From Opitutaceae bacterium (GTDB lineage: Bacteria > Verrucomicrobiota > Verrucomicrobiia > Opitutales > Opitutaceae), in contig JANQRT010000024.1 in NCBI GenBank assembly GCA_028284385.1, positions 124,001 through 188,000 on the forward strand: a stretch of 64,000 bases of DNA. Reading direction: 5' to 3'. A program made the translations under genes and the position numbers. This document shows, in pieces, positions 34,067 through 42,920 of the stretch. The notes under the pieces are model-generated. The model did no database searches and was not told the origin of the DNA. It was given only the letters and a program-made list of their open reading frames with translations. Each line of letters begins with the position of its first letter. Position 1 is the stretch's first letter.

Positions 34067-35812
34067 CTAAAGGTCGAGTCTTTCAATAGCGCCTTCAATG
34101 TAGTCTTGCTTGATTTTCTTTCGTTGAATCTTCCCGCTAGAAGTTCGCGGAATGCGTCCCCGACGAACGAATACAAGATCGGCAATGGGTAGAGACATGG
34201 CTCGACCAATACGGCTTCTAATGGCATGATCGAGTTCAGCCAGTTTTTCCTTGTCCGAATCAGTCGTTTCAACCACGAGCGCGATTTCCTCGCCTGCCGC
34301 GCCATGGGACACCGAAAAGGCGGCGATTCGCTCTCCAGCCTCGCCCTTGCCACGCGCCTCCTCCGCTAGCCATTCCAGCTCGTGTGGCATGATGTTGTCC
34401 CCTCGAATGACGAGGATTTCCTTGTAGCGCCCCGCTATGTACAGTTCGCCCTCGGCAACGAAACCTAAATCGCCCGTTCGCAGCCATTCCCCATCCAGAA
34501 CTTCGCGTGTCGCTTCCTCGTTTTCGTAGTACTGGGAAAATACTGCCGGTCCTTTGACTAACACTTCGCCGAGCTCCTGCTCTTGCAATGTCTCGCCAGT
34601 GGAGGAAACGATTTTCACCTCCGTATCCGGCACCGGAATGCCACAGCTAACCACATCCTGATTTTCGACTAGAATATCTGACTTCTGAGGCACTGGATAG
34701 GATCTTACCCCCTTCTGAAAGCCATCGAAGGTCACGGCCAAAGTAGCCTCAGCCATCCCGTAGCAAGGCATCACTTTCTCGGGATTAAAACCGGTCGGCG
34801 CTAGCAATTCGCTGAAGGCCTTGAAAGTCTCGGGGCGAACCATTTCCGATCCCGTGTTAGCCGTAAGCAGGTTTGACAAGTCCAGCCCTTCCAGATCCGA
34901 GGGCTTCAGTCGATCGACGCAAAACTGATAGCCGAAATTAGGCCCGGACATCACTCCCCTTTTCTTATGAAAGGTCTCGAGGTAGCGAATAGGTCGCGCC
35001 AGAAATGTAGTTGGATTCATGAGACTGAGCTCAATGCCATTCGCTATGCACAGAAGCAGACATCCGATGAGACCCATGTCATGATGCATCGGAAGCCAGG
35101 CTGAGTGCAGTTCCGACAACTCGCTCACGGGAGCTCCAAATCGAAGGCCAATGCCCTCGTTCACCGCATAGGCGTTATGCAACGCCATCCGATGCGTGAT
35201 GACGACCGCTCGCGGCATGCCGGTGGAGCCACTGGTGAATTGCATGAAAGCGATGTCTTCAGGCTCCGCATCGCACATCGAACCCTCTTCACCATCGAGA
35301 GAGTATAGTTCATCTGGAGTCAGTGAAATCGCTCCAAGCGTATCAGGATATTGAGCACGAAGATCGCCCGCCATCCGTTCGCCTACCAACAACCGAGAGG
35401 CATCGATTACAGAGCGAAACTTCTCCAGCCTTTCAGCAAAGTTCCCTGAAGAACTCAGCCCGCCCATAGCAGGAGCGATCGCGGCTGGTCTTGCTCCAAT
35501 GCAGATAGAGCCAAGCCATGCGGCTACAAACTCCCAAGAAGTGGGGATGCAAAGCAGAATGCGATCGCCCTTCTTCACGCCTAAAGCTCTCCATTTTGCT
35601 GAAGCTTCAAGAACAAGCGCCCGAAGATCGGCATAGGATCGCCAATCCGCATTCCGCCCACTGCGATCGAGAATGCCAATGCCCTTCTCGCCAAACATTT
35701 CGGCCGCATGGTTGATCGTTTGCGGAAAAGTGATGGGAAGACCATCGATCGACTTAAGTCGAGGAAAGCCTAGAAGATGAGCTGGTTTCGAGTCGGATAG
35801 CTGGGAGCTCAC
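34067..35812 (-). CDS. Fatty-acyl-AMP ligase-like adenylating enzyme
   Basis: 581 residues of the ANL superfamily. The ATP-binding loop is FTSGSTGMPRAVVITH near residues 192-207 and the late GRYKEILVIRGDNIMPHELE motif is present. The overall pattern (HHDMGLIGCL, a Gly/Tyr region CYGMAEATLAV, EWLRTGDLGFVAEGELYIAG) matches fatty-acyl-AMP ligases, which activate fatty acids and pass them to an acyl carrier protein instead of CoA. Such a carrier is encoded next. The start is a GTG overlapping the diiron gene's TGA (GTGA). Related enzymes open polyketide, lipopeptide and alkyne-forming pathways. Confidence 0.9.
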   Translation of the reverse strand: MSSQLSDSKPAHLLGFPRLKSIDGLPITFPQTINHAAEMFGEKGIGILDRSGRNADWRSYADLRALVLEASAKWRALGVKKGDRILLCIPTSWEFVAAWLGSICIGARPAAIAPAMGGLSSSGNFAERLEKFRSVIDASRLLVGERMAGDLRAQYPDTLGAISLTPDELYSLDGEEGSMCDAEPEDIAFMQFTSGSTGMPRAVVITHRMALHNAYAVNEGIGLRFGAPVSELSELHSAWLPMHHDMGLIGCLLLCIANGIELSLMNPTTFLARPIRYLETFHKKRGVMSGPNFGYQFCVDRLKPSDLEGLDLSNLLTANTGSEMVRPETFKAFSELLAPTGFNPEKVMPCYGMAEATLAVTFDGFQKGVRSYPVPQKSDILVENQDVVSCGIPVPDTEVKIVSSTGETLQEQELGEVLVKGPAVFSQYYENEEATREVLDGEWLRTGDLGFVAEGELYIAGRYKEILVIRGDNIMPHELEWLAEEARGKGEAGERIAAFSVSHGAAGEEIALVVETTDSDKEKLAELDHAIRSRIGRAMSLPIADLVFVRRGRIPRTSSGKIQRKKIKQDYIEGAIERLDL

Positions 35813-36648
35813 AGTCGCGCGGCTTCAACTTCGGGCTCTTCGGCGGATTTTTCCTTCTTGCCCAAAGCTTGATTCCTCCCACCGCGAATCGCTTTTTCCA
35901 ATCTGTCTTTAGCGACCTTGTTCAGCGTGTGCAGAATCTTTTCCATGCTGATGCCTACGTCCTTCAATTCCTGGGTGAGCGCGTTGATGATGGGAGGAAC
36001 GCCTTCCATCACGTATTCAACTCTTTGACGCAAGCTGTTTGCCTTGGCATCGGCGGCTTCGATGTTTTCAGAATAGAGAGCTTTGAACTGATCCTCGATA
36101 TAGATGTGGTTGAAACCCAGATGACGCGCTTCGTCCTCGAGAATGCCATTGCAGATATCGCTAAGCACTGGGTCCAGATCGCACTCCTTCAGCTCGTGAG
36201 AAACGACCTGCGCCATGGACTCGCTCACCAGCACGCCAGCCAGCCATTCCGCCGGATCTTTGGATACAATGCGGCTTTGAAAAAGGTAGCCTGCAGGAAA
36301 GCGTCTTATGGACAGGGGCTCTCGATCTATCCGCTTAAAGTATCGGGCGAAAAGCTCCGTATGACGAGCCTCGTCGACCGCCCAGGTAGTCAGATAGAAT
36401 TGAGCTTCTACTTGCGACTGATGACCAAGAACGGGGATCAGCCCCGAAACCGAATAGAGAGCCGACTGCTCGCCGGTTAAGACGGGGGTGAGCACTCGGC
36501 CCAACTGATCTCGAAGCTTATCGCTAACGATCCGCCTTGGAGCATTCCAGTCTAAATCGGTAGCCGACCACTGCTTGCGAATGCCCTGATACCAGAGACG
36601 CATTTGGCGCTCGTTGCTCAGATCCGGCATTACTTTGTAGATATTCAT
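35809..36648 (-). CDS. Ferritin-like diiron protein (AurF/acyl-ACP-desaturase-like)
   Basis: About 279 residues from ATG at 36648; an in-frame TTG adds five. The four iron-ligand helices of the ferritin-like fold are seen: Glu60 (GEQSAL), DEARH at 92-96 (Glu93, His96), Glu143 (VSESMAQ) and DEARH at 172-176 (Glu173, His176). The E/ExxH/E/ExxH order is that of AurF-type N-oxygenases, R2-like proteins and soluble acyl-ACP desaturases. The DEARH pairs and the neighbouring carrier protein point to a carrier-bound acyl substrate, but hydroxylation, desaturation or N-oxygenation cannot be told apart. The C-terminal 60 residues are a charged tail. It is the first gene of the operon. Confidence 0.83.
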   Translation of the reverse strand: MNIYKVMPDLSNERQMRLWYQGIRKQWSATDLDWNAPRRIVSDKLRDQLGRVLTPVLTGEQSALYSVSGLIPVLGHQSQVEAQFYLTTWAVDEARHTELFARYFKRIDREPLSIRRFPAGYLFQSRIVSKDPAEWLAGVLVSESMAQVVSHELKECDLDPVLSDICNGILEDEARHLGFNHIYIEDQFKALYSENIEAADAKANSLRQRVEYVMEGVPPIINALTQELKDVGISMEKILHTLNKVAKDRLEKAIRGGRNQALGKKEKSAEEPEVEAARL

Positions 36649-36796
36649 AATGAAATGGAACAACCCATGTTAGCCGCTAAGAAACAAGCGCAAGGCAAAT
36701 GTTTCAAGCTAATGCGAGCCTTCATAGGGAATGGGCCAGCTAAATAAAGAATAAAAACTCTTTTATTCGACTAGATATTGTTAACGCAAACCGGTC

Positions 36797-37642
36797 TTAG
36801 TTGATCTGCTTGAGGCTTTTCCACTGGGCTTCGTCCAATTCTTCAAGCTCGTTGGCGCTGATCAAGAGCTGTATCTTCCTCACGTAGTCGTACCCTTCTT
36901 CGGAATAGCGCTCTAGGCCCTCCGCCAAATCGTAGCCGCTCAAGGGAACTTCCTGCCGCCGCAACGCTCTCCTGATACCTCGCATTCCGACATAAGCCAT
37001 ATTCGTATTCAAATTTCTGATATAAGCTACAAATGAATCCTTAGGGGAATCGTATTTCTTCACTTCATACGTCTCCCCTGCTGGACGAGCCTTTGGCACC
37101 AAGCCACAACCCGGCTCGTAGCAGCGCATGCCATACAGATTATTGCCTTGTTGAGCGAAACGCGAGGTCCCCCAGGCGCTTTCCAAGGCGGCTTGAGACA
37201 AAGCGATAGAGGGAGGCACCGCATCCAGACGGGAAAGAAGATCCTGGAAAACCTGCGGACTGACTCGTCCCACATCTTCGAATCCATATTCGATGGCCAG
37301 TTCCCTAACGATCTCGCTCTTTCGTGAACTCAACTCGGATTTCTTTTCGAACTCCTCTTTGAGTTTAAGGATCTCTCTGCGCTGTTTTACAATCTCTTCA
37401 TTCGCCTCGACCACGAAGGGCATAAGAAAGCCGAAGAACGCCTCTTTCCGTTCCTTAATATCCTTTATCGCTGCGAAATCCGGCAGAGTAATCGGCTCTT
37501 CCTCAACCCTGAGGGTCCACCATGCGAAGTAGGCTCCCACAACGACGAGAGCTACAATTAGAAATATCAGCCTTTTCCCTGCATCCACGGCTTTCTCCTG
37601 TTCAACACCACTAAGCCATCTCAAATTTGGCCGCCTTTCCAT
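36797..37642 (-). CDS. Bax-like glucosaminidase, membrane-anchored
   Basis: About 281 residues from ATG at 37642, which has AAGGAG 7 bases upstream; a longer TTG form is less likely. A membrane segment is at about residues 26-48. A coiled-coil-like stretch follows (EANEEIVKQRREILKLKEEF). The catalytic glucosaminidase domain then shows ALSQAALESAWGTSRFAQ with its Glu and NNLYGMRCYEPGCGLVP. Bax proteins are periplasmic N-acetyl-glucosaminidase-related enzymes probably acting on peptidoglycan. It lies just downstream of the small gene at 37692-38114. Confidence 0.83.
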   Translation of the reverse strand: MERRPNLRWLSGVEQEKAVDAGKRLIFLIVALVVVGAYFAWWTLRVEEEPITLPDFAAIKDIKERKEAFFGFLMPFVVEANEEIVKQRREILKLKEEFEKKSELSSRKSEIVRELAIEYGFEDVGRVSPQVFQDLLSRLDAVPPSIALSQAALESAWGTSRFAQQGNNLYGMRCYEPGCGLVPKARPAGETYEVKKYDSPKDSFVAYIRNLNTNMAYVGMRGIRRALRRQEVPLSGYDLAEGLERYSEEGYDYVRKIQLLISANELEELDEAQWKSLKQIN

Positions 37643-37691
37643 CCCCCATCTCCTTTCTCTGACCAAACAACATATCCAAACTAGGTATCGC

Positions 37692-38114
37692 TCATTTATC
37701 TACGCGCTTTAGGTGCAGGAATATTTCTCCATCCATCCAATATTCGATGAATCTCGATTTGGTCTGAACGTAATCCGTCCACTCGTAAGCCCGCTTTCCC
37801 TGATATGCGGGAGAAACCAGCTCGTATCCACCATTCCACCACTCTCTATATCCCGCGAATTTCTCGTTTGAGATCTTTACGACGAGCTCCTTGTCCTTGT
37901 GAGAGGGCTTAAGCTGCAGCCAGATCTTCAGTTCTTCCGTGACCTTAACGTCATTGATCACCTCCTCGTTGAATGCAATGGCCTCGTAGGGTCCGAATTT
38001 CCTGACTTCAGGAGGGGGAGCTGAGGGTCGGGTCGGATTGGAGACCTGGGCATGCGAAAATGGCAGCGGGGAAGATAAAAACAGGAGCAATATAGGAGCG
38101 AATATCCTTTTCAT
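37692..38114 (-). CDS. Small exported protein of unknown function
   Basis: 140 residues from the ATG at 38114, which opens a clear signal peptide (MKRIFAPILLLFLSSPLPF then SHAQ); the upstream in-frame Met at 38237 would prepend 41 residues that hide the signal. The mature part is a beta-sandwich-like sequence rich in Trp/Tyr (FAGYREWWNGGYELVSP; FIEYWMDGEIFLHLKRV). I do not recognise the family. It precedes the Bax-like gene by 49 bases on the same strand. Confidence 0.6.
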   Translation of the reverse strand: MKRIFAPILLLFLSSPLPFSHAQVSNPTRPSAPPPEVRKFGPYEAIAFNEEVINDVKVTEELKIWLQLKPSHKDKELVVKISNEKFAGYREWWNGGYELVSPAYQGKRAYEWTDYVQTKSRFIEYWMDGEIFLHLKRVDK

Positions 38115-38294
38115 TGGAGCGCTTGTAGCAAGTCGACGCAATAAAGTCAAAGATCCAAACGTGCTGCTGAGTGAGTAATGGTGACCAGAATGCTCCATGG
38201 GTCTCGAGTGATTCATTGACATAGTTTCGAGAAACAAAGATGGAAATTTTCAATCAGATTAGTAAGTTGGGAATGAAATTAGGGGGTTTTCGCT

Positions 38295-39332
38295 ATGCTT
38301 AAATCCAAGGAGAGTGGGCAAAGTAGACTAGAGAAGAGATCTTGGCTTCGGAGAATCGAACACGTGGCCTTTGTGGGCATTGAGCTTATTTTACGGGCGC
38401 TACCCTTGAAGGCGGCTTATTTGCTGATGGAAAGCCTGGTCCGGATACTGGTGACGATTTTTCCAAGAGTGAAAGGAAGAATGGTCGCCAATTTGGAAAT
38501 CGCCTATGGAAATAGCACTTCGCAAACGAAACAAGCGGAGCTTCTCGAAAAAAGCCTGGAATATCATGCCTGGTTCATAGCCGACATGCTTTTAGCGCCC
38601 TACCTAATGAAAAAAGCTAGATACGCGAACGCGGTCGATACCTCGGAAGTCGTTGAAGCCTTAAAGCACACCGGTCTCTACTCGAAACAGGGGGCGCTTT
38701 TGGTGAGCTCGCATCAAGGGGCGCCCGATATCATTTCGCTCGCTTTGGGTAAACTGGAATTTCCTATCGCGGTCGTTGCTCGACCTTTGGATAATCCTTA
38801 CATCCAAAAGCGGATTTCCCAGTCAAGAAAAGGCTTTAATCGTATCCAGATTTCAAAAACAGGAGCACTGAGACCCGCTTATCGGCATTTGCAATCGAAA
38901 GGCTTGCTCGGCATTCAGATCGATCAAGATGCAGGACCTACCGGACTATTTGTCCCCTACTTCAAGAAGCTTGCCTCTACGCACTCCGGACCTGCAACGT
39001 TGGCCTGCCTAACGAAATCGAAAGTCGTAATGGTATTCTGCATTCGCTCCCAGCCACGATCTTTCGCATTCAAGCTCATTACCCGAGAGCTGCAGATTGA
39101 TGAGGCCATGGAAACCGCTTCTCAGGATGAAAAGATCTTCGCCCTGACCAAAGCGATGACAGAAGAAGTGGAAGTAATGGCGAAGCGGTATCCCGAACAG
39201 GTCATGTGGGCTCATCGTCGCTGGAAGACTCGGCCAGCTGACGAGAAAATGGAAGTGTTTCCAGACGCCAAAAGCGATGCCTCACCGCCCAGAACTTCGG
39301 TCGCTGCAGAGAGAAGAAATCTAACCGCCTGA
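38295..39332 (+). CDS. LpxL/HtrB-family lipid acyltransferase
   Basis: 345 residues. A hydrophobic N-terminal segment anchors it to the inner membrane. The acyltransferase motif HQGAPD (His140, Asp145; H-x4-D) and the later VVARPLDNPYIQK, LGIQIDQDAG and VPYFKKLASTHSGPATLA blocks identify the HtrB/LpxL family, which adds secondary acyl chains to lipid A from acyl carrier protein. It is upstream of the Mla genes on the same strand with a 146-base gap. Together with the DUF374 gene in the minus-strand operon it makes a second acyltransferase in this stretch. Whether its target is lipid A or a phospholipid cannot be read from the sequence. Confidence 0.9.
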   Translation: MLKSKESGQSRLEKRSWLRRIEHVAFVGIELILRALPLKAAYLLMESLVRILVTIFPRVKGRMVANLEIAYGNSTSQTKQAELLEKSLEYHAWFIADMLLAPYLMKKARYANAVDTSEVVEALKHTGLYSKQGALLVSSHQGAPDIISLALGKLEFPIAVVARPLDNPYIQKRISQSRKGFNRIQISKTGALRPAYRHLQSKGLLGIQIDQDAGPTGLFVPYFKKLASTHSGPATLACLTKSKVVMVFCIRSQPRSFAFKLITRELQIDEAMETASQDEKIFALTKAMTEEVEVMAKRYPEQVMWAHRRWKTRPADEKMEVFPDAKSDASPPRTSVAAERRNLTA

Positions 39333-39478
39333 AGATAAAAGTGGCTTTTGAAAGGGACCCAAACCTCGATTGACGGTCTCAAAGCGGAAATTATTCGGTT
39401 TTCACTCAATAGAGCGAATAGCCACCTCTCGGAAATGGTTTGATTTGACCGTGGTTTGGCTATGGTAACGAGACTGAC

Positions 39479-40261
39479 ATGATCACAAGGCTAGGCAGAA
39501 AGGGAATAGATGTAGTCACGGAGCTTGGAGAGGTGACGCTCTTCGGACTTTCCTCAGCCGGCTCGCTCTTTTCCCAAAGGCGCCTTTTCGAGAAACTGAT
39601 ACGATCCATTTATGAAATAGGTGTCCGCTGCGTGCCCATAACGCTGATCGTCGGACTTTTCACCGGACTCGTTCTGGGACTTCAACTTTACTACGTTCTA
39701 ACGAAATTCAGTTCGGAAAGTCTACTTGGGCAAGCGGTGGCCTTGTCTATCATCATGGAGATCGGCCCTGTTTTCACCGCCATTATGATTGTCGGACAGG
39801 CTGGTTCAGCTCTCTCCGCGGAAATCGGGATTCAGCGAAACGCCGAGCAGATCGACGCGTTGAAGACCATGAACATCAATGCCAAAGGCTTCCTCGTTTC
39901 CCCTAGACTTTATGCCGCCTTGATTTGCTTCCCCATATTGACCGCCTTTTTTGATATCGTAGGCATTTTTGGCGGCCATTTGACTGGAGTCGAGCTTCTC
40001 GGCGTAGATGGAGGAGCGTATTGGAATCGCATATACGAGAGCGTTTCCCTTACCAATATTCGAGACGGATTCATCAAGGCTCTCGTATTCGGAATCCTGA
40101 CAACACTGATCTGCGCCTTTCAAGGCTACTTCACGCATGTGAAAGCAAGCGTTCCTGGAGCGAGGGGCGTTTCGGAAACCACAACCAGAGCCGTAGTCCT
40201 GTCTAGCATCGTAATCCTGGCCAGCGACTACCTGATCACTTCCTTCCTCCTGGAAAAATGA
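39479..40261 (+). CDS. mlaE: MlaE-family ABC transporter permease
   Basis: 260 residues with the MlaE (PF02405) pattern: an N-terminal amphipathic helix, then about five membrane segments. GLFTGLVLGLQLYYVL and GQAGSALSAEIGIQRNAEQI (family-typical G-x-S-A-x-x-A-E-x-G segment), DALKTMNINAKGFLVSPRLY and CAFQGYFTHVKASVPGARGV are conserved. It forms the transmembrane part of the phospholipid transporter that links the inner and outer membranes. It is overlapped by mlaF with ATGA. Confidence 0.95.
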   Translation: MITRLGRKGIDVVTELGEVTLFGLSSAGSLFSQRRLFEKLIRSIYEIGVRCVPITLIVGLFTGLVLGLQLYYVLTKFSSESLLGQAVALSIIMEIGPVFTAIMIVGQAGSALSAEIGIQRNAEQIDALKTMNINAKGFLVSPRLYAALICFPILTAFFDIVGIFGGHLTGVELLGVDGGAYWNRIYESVSLTNIRDGFIKALVFGILTTLICAFQGYFTHVKASVPGARGVSETTTRAVVLSSIVILASDYLITSFLLEK

Positions 40262-40983
40262 GTAGCGAGAATCTCGTCATAAGAGGGCTATCCAAGCGTT
40301 TTGGCTCGCAAGTCATTCTCGACGCGATCGACATGGACATTCCCTTGAAGTCCCATACTACGGTGATCGGTCGAAGTGGCATTGGGAAATCGGTCCTTCT
40401 CAAGTGCATTTCCGGCTTGCTGAAAGCGGACGCTGGGTCGATCTCGGTGAGCAATAGCGAAGTGGTACCCCCTTGCAGCTATATGTTTCAGCAGAATGCC
40501 TTGTTCGATTCCCTGACGGTATTCGAAAATGTGGCGCTTCCTTTGAGAGAGAAAGGCCAAATGGGGAGAAAGGAGATTCTGGATACGGTCAGCGATATTC
40601 TGGAAAAGCTGGAATTGGAAAACGCTCTTCACAAGTACCCTGCCGAGATTTCCGGAGGGATGCAAAAGCGAGTCGCCCTTGCCCGCGCTTTGATTACCGG
40701 ACCTGAAATCATTCTTTTCGATGAACCGACTACCGGTTTGGATCCGGAGCGAAAATTTTCCGTATTCGATATGATAAGACGCTATCGCGAAAAGTTCGGC
40801 TTCACAGTGCTTATGGTCAGCCACGACGTTCCAGAAGTCTTTGAAATTACGGATCAAGTAGCCTGGCTTGACTCAGGAAAAATTCGCTATTGGGGCACGC
40901 CCAAGCAACTGATGAGCTCGCCGCCAAGCGAATTGGAGACTTTTCTCAATCCTTCCCTCGAAACAACGCAGTCCTCCTTATGA
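40258..40983 (+). CDS. mlaF: MlaF-type ABC transporter ATP-binding protein
   Basis: 241 residues. Walker A is GRSGIGKSVLLK at about 37-48 (Lys44), the signature is EISGGMQKRVALARAL, Walker B is EIILFDEPTTGLDP and the switch His is in MVSHDVPE. The S-G-G-M-Q-K-R-V wording is typical of Mla ATPases. It powers lipid transfer by the MlaE permease. ATGA overlaps join it to mlaE upstream and mlaD downstream. Confidence 0.95.
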   Translation: MSSENLVIRGLSKRFGSQVILDAIDMDIPLKSHTTVIGRSGIGKSVLLKCISGLLKADAGSISVSNSEVVPPCSYMFQQNALFDSLTVFENVALPLREKGQMGRKEILDTVSDILEKLELENALHKYPAEISGGMQKRVALARALITGPEIILFDEPTTGLDPERKFSVFDMIRRYREKFGFTVLMVSHDVPEVFEITDQVAWLDSGKIRYWGTPKQLMSSPPSELETFLNPSLETTQSSL

Positions 40984-41441
40984 ATCAGAAGAAAATAGAA
41001 TTTTCCGTAGGCGTATTCGTGCTCGTCGGCATTCTCGCCATCCTTTATCTGGCCATTCAGATTGGCAGCAGCCGATTCGTGGGAGACGACTCCAGGGTCG
41101 TTGAAGCGCGCTTCAACAATGTGGGAGGCCTCAATGAAGGCACCAATATCATGATAGCGGGCGTAAAGGTTGGAAAAGTGGGGAAAATCACTTTGGACAC
41201 GGAGAACATCGTAGCCATCGTGGAATTGAAATTGTCTCAGGATATCGAGCTGTACGACGATGCCATTGCCTCGATAAAGACAAACGGCTTGATCGGGGAC
41301 AAATTCGTCAGCCTAGATCCTGGCGGAGGGGGACTCCCGCTGGAGGAAGGAGAGGTTATCGTAGACACGGAATCCGCCTTGGACATCGAAAGCCTCATAA
41401 GCCGCTTCGCTTTTGGGGGCATCGAGGAGAAAAACGAATAG
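40980..41441 (+). CDS. mlaD: MlaD-type MCE-domain lipid-binding protein
   Basis: 153 residues from the ATG at 40980, which overlaps the mlaF stop (ATGA); an earlier in-frame ATG at 40890 lies inside mlaF. One N-terminal membrane segment (about 10-30) is followed by one MCE domain: VEARFNNVGGLNEGTNIMIAG, VKVGKVGKITLD and GLIGDKFVSLDPGG. MlaD sits on the periplasmic face of MlaFE as a hexamer and carries lipids. It lacks extra C-terminal domains. Confidence 0.95.
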   Translation: MNQKKIEFSVGVFVLVGILAILYLAIQIGSSRFVGDDSRVVEARFNNVGGLNEGTNIMIAGVKVGKVGKITLDTENIVAIVELKLSQDIELYDDAIASIKTNGLIGDKFVSLDPGGGGLPLEEGEVIVDTESALDIESLISRFAFGGIEEKNE

Positions 41442-41535
41442 AGTACGCCTGAGTTGCTTTTGCCTATTTTAAAATAAAACCCAGGTTTCGTTCGTCTTAG
41501 CCGTAAATCTCAGAAAACGTTATCAAATCGATCCA

Positions 41536-42138
41536 ATGAATATCGCGAAGAATTTTCGTTACTTGGCCGGACTCAGTCTAGCTCTCTTGGCTGGTTTACC
41601 TTCTCTGACTGCCGAAACGGCTCCGGAGAAAAAGCTCCAGAGCACCATTTCAAAAGTGATTGATGTTCTGTACCTCAGTGATGAGGAAGCTGATCTGGTT
41701 CAGAAAAGGGAGCTCATCCTGGAAATCATGGACAAGAGTTTCTCTTTCGACGTCATGATTGGATACGCCTTGGGGAGAAACAAGAAACTGCTGAATGAGG
41801 ATCAAATGGATAGCATTACGGTTCTCACAACTGATCTGTTGGTTCGCTCTTTTACCAAGGAATTCAAAAATGCTTCGCGGCCGGTAATGACTTTCGATGA
41901 GCCTGTGCAGTTGACCAAAAACAAGATTGAAGTAGCTTCTAGCGTGAAGATTGAAGACACGGAAGTTCAACTCGCCTACCGCCTAGCCAGGATGAAGTCA
42001 GGATGGCAAGTGTACGACATTCTTGTCGAAGGAGTCAGCATGGTCAGTAATTACCGCAAACAGTTTCAGGAACACTTTCAGAGAAAGACGGCCGAAGACT
42101 TGATCGAGATTCTAAGGGAAAGAATTAACCAGACTTAA
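41536..42138 (+). CDS. mlaC: MlaC-type periplasmic phospholipid-binding protein
   Basis: 200 residues with a signal peptide (to about residue 26). The MlaC pattern includes KSFSFDVMIGYALGRN (a variant of the F-D-x-x-x-x-x-x-L/A-L-G-x-x-x/W element), DLLVRSFTKEF, and YDILVEGVSMVSNYRKQFQE, the well-conserved D-x-x-V-E-G-x-S family signature. It shuttles phospholipid between MlaA at the outer membrane and MlaFEDB at the inner membrane. The gap to mlaD is 94 bases; mlaA follows after two bases, so the genes form one functional unit. Confidence 0.92.
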   Translation: MNIAKNFRYLAGLSLALLAGLPSLTAETAPEKKLQSTISKVIDVLYLSDEEADLVQKRELILEIMDKSFSFDVMIGYALGRNKKLLNEDQMDSITVLTTDLLVRSFTKEFKNASRPVMTFDEPVQLTKNKIEVASSVKIEDTEVQLAYRLARMKSGWQVYDILVEGVSMVSNYRKQFQEHFQRKTAEDLIEILRERINQT

Positions 42139-42140
42139 CT

Positions 42141-42896
42141 ATGAATAAGGGAAGGAATTTTCTAAAACTAGGCCTGGCGACCTGCCTGGCGTTTGTTTCA
42201 GAATCGCTATTGTATTCTCAAGAAGACTACGTAAGCGAGGACGATCTTTTCGCGGACGACGGCGAATACGAAGACCAGCCATCGGTGCCCGATCCCATTC
42301 GCGGCTTTAATCGAGCCATGTTCAATTTCAACGACTTCTTTTATCTCAATATCCTCAAACCCGTATCCAAAGGATACCGCGCCGTCATGCCGGACGACGC
42401 GGAAAAAGGTATCAGCAATTTCTTCGACAACGTAAACTACCCGATACGCTTTGCCGGGAATGTCCTGCAATTCAAATTTCGCGAAGCAGGCCAGGAGACC
42501 GGAAAGTTTCTGGTTAACACGACGGTCGGCATGGGAGGATTCTTCAAGATCTCGGATGATTTCGATATGTTCAACACGCCTCCAGAGGATATCGGACAAG
42601 CCTTCGGCGCCTGGGGAATGGGACATGGGTTCTATATCGTCCTTCCCTTTCTCGGTCCGACCACCTTGCGGGACGGCATAGGAAGAATTGGCGACAACTA
42701 CGCCCACCCTATTCCAGAACCCTGGACTTTGGTAGACGAATCCGAATACCGCATAAGCCTCCAGGCTCTGGATATCGTCAACGACTCACCCAACTTGCTC
42801 AACGTTTACGAGTCGCTGAAAGGATCGGCTATCGATCCCTATGAATCCGTAAAGGACGCCTATATTCAAAGACGAGCTAAGGAAGTAGCGCAATGA
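42141..42896 (+). CDS. mlaA: MlaA (VacJ)-type outer-membrane lipid transport protein
   Basis: 251 residues. The N-terminus is a signal sequence with an LATC segment near residue 15, so a canonical lipobox is not seen. An acidic linker precedes the MlaA domain: DPIRGFNRAMFNFNDFFYLN, NVNYPIRFAGNVLQF, FLVNTTVGMGGFF, EDIGQAFGAWGMGHGFYIVL and LPFLGPTTLRDGIGR are highly conserved. MlaA removes phospholipids from the outer leaflet of the outer membrane. It starts two bases after mlaC, so this operon unusually holds both the periplasmic and the outer-membrane component. Confidence 0.95.
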   Translation: MNKGRNFLKLGLATCLAFVSESLLYSQEDYVSEDDLFADDGEYEDQPSVPDPIRGFNRAMFNFNDFFYLNILKPVSKGYRAVMPDDAEKGISNFFDNVNYPIRFAGNVLQFKFREAGQETGKFLVNTTVGMGGFFKISDDFDMFNTPPEDIGQAFGAWGMGHGFYIVLPFLGPTTLRDGIGRIGDNYAHPIPEPWTLVDESEYRISLQALDIVNDSPNLLNVYESLKGSAIDPYESVKDAYIQRRAKEVAQ

Positions 42897-42897
42897 T

Positions 42898-42913
42898 CGC
42901 CTTGCCCAAGGCG
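42898..42913 (+). terminator. Short hairpin after mlaA
   Basis: CGCCTT/AAGGCG around a GCCC loop, one base after the mlaA stop and followed by GTTTCTG. A weak but well-placed terminator candidate between convergent genes. Confidence 0.5.
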
Positions 42914-42920
42914 GTTTCTG

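Noticed and set aside
35869..36480. A 203-codon plus-strand frame opposite the diiron protein
   Set aside because: The minus-strand frame has two DEARH motifs and the operon context; the plus-strand frame has none.
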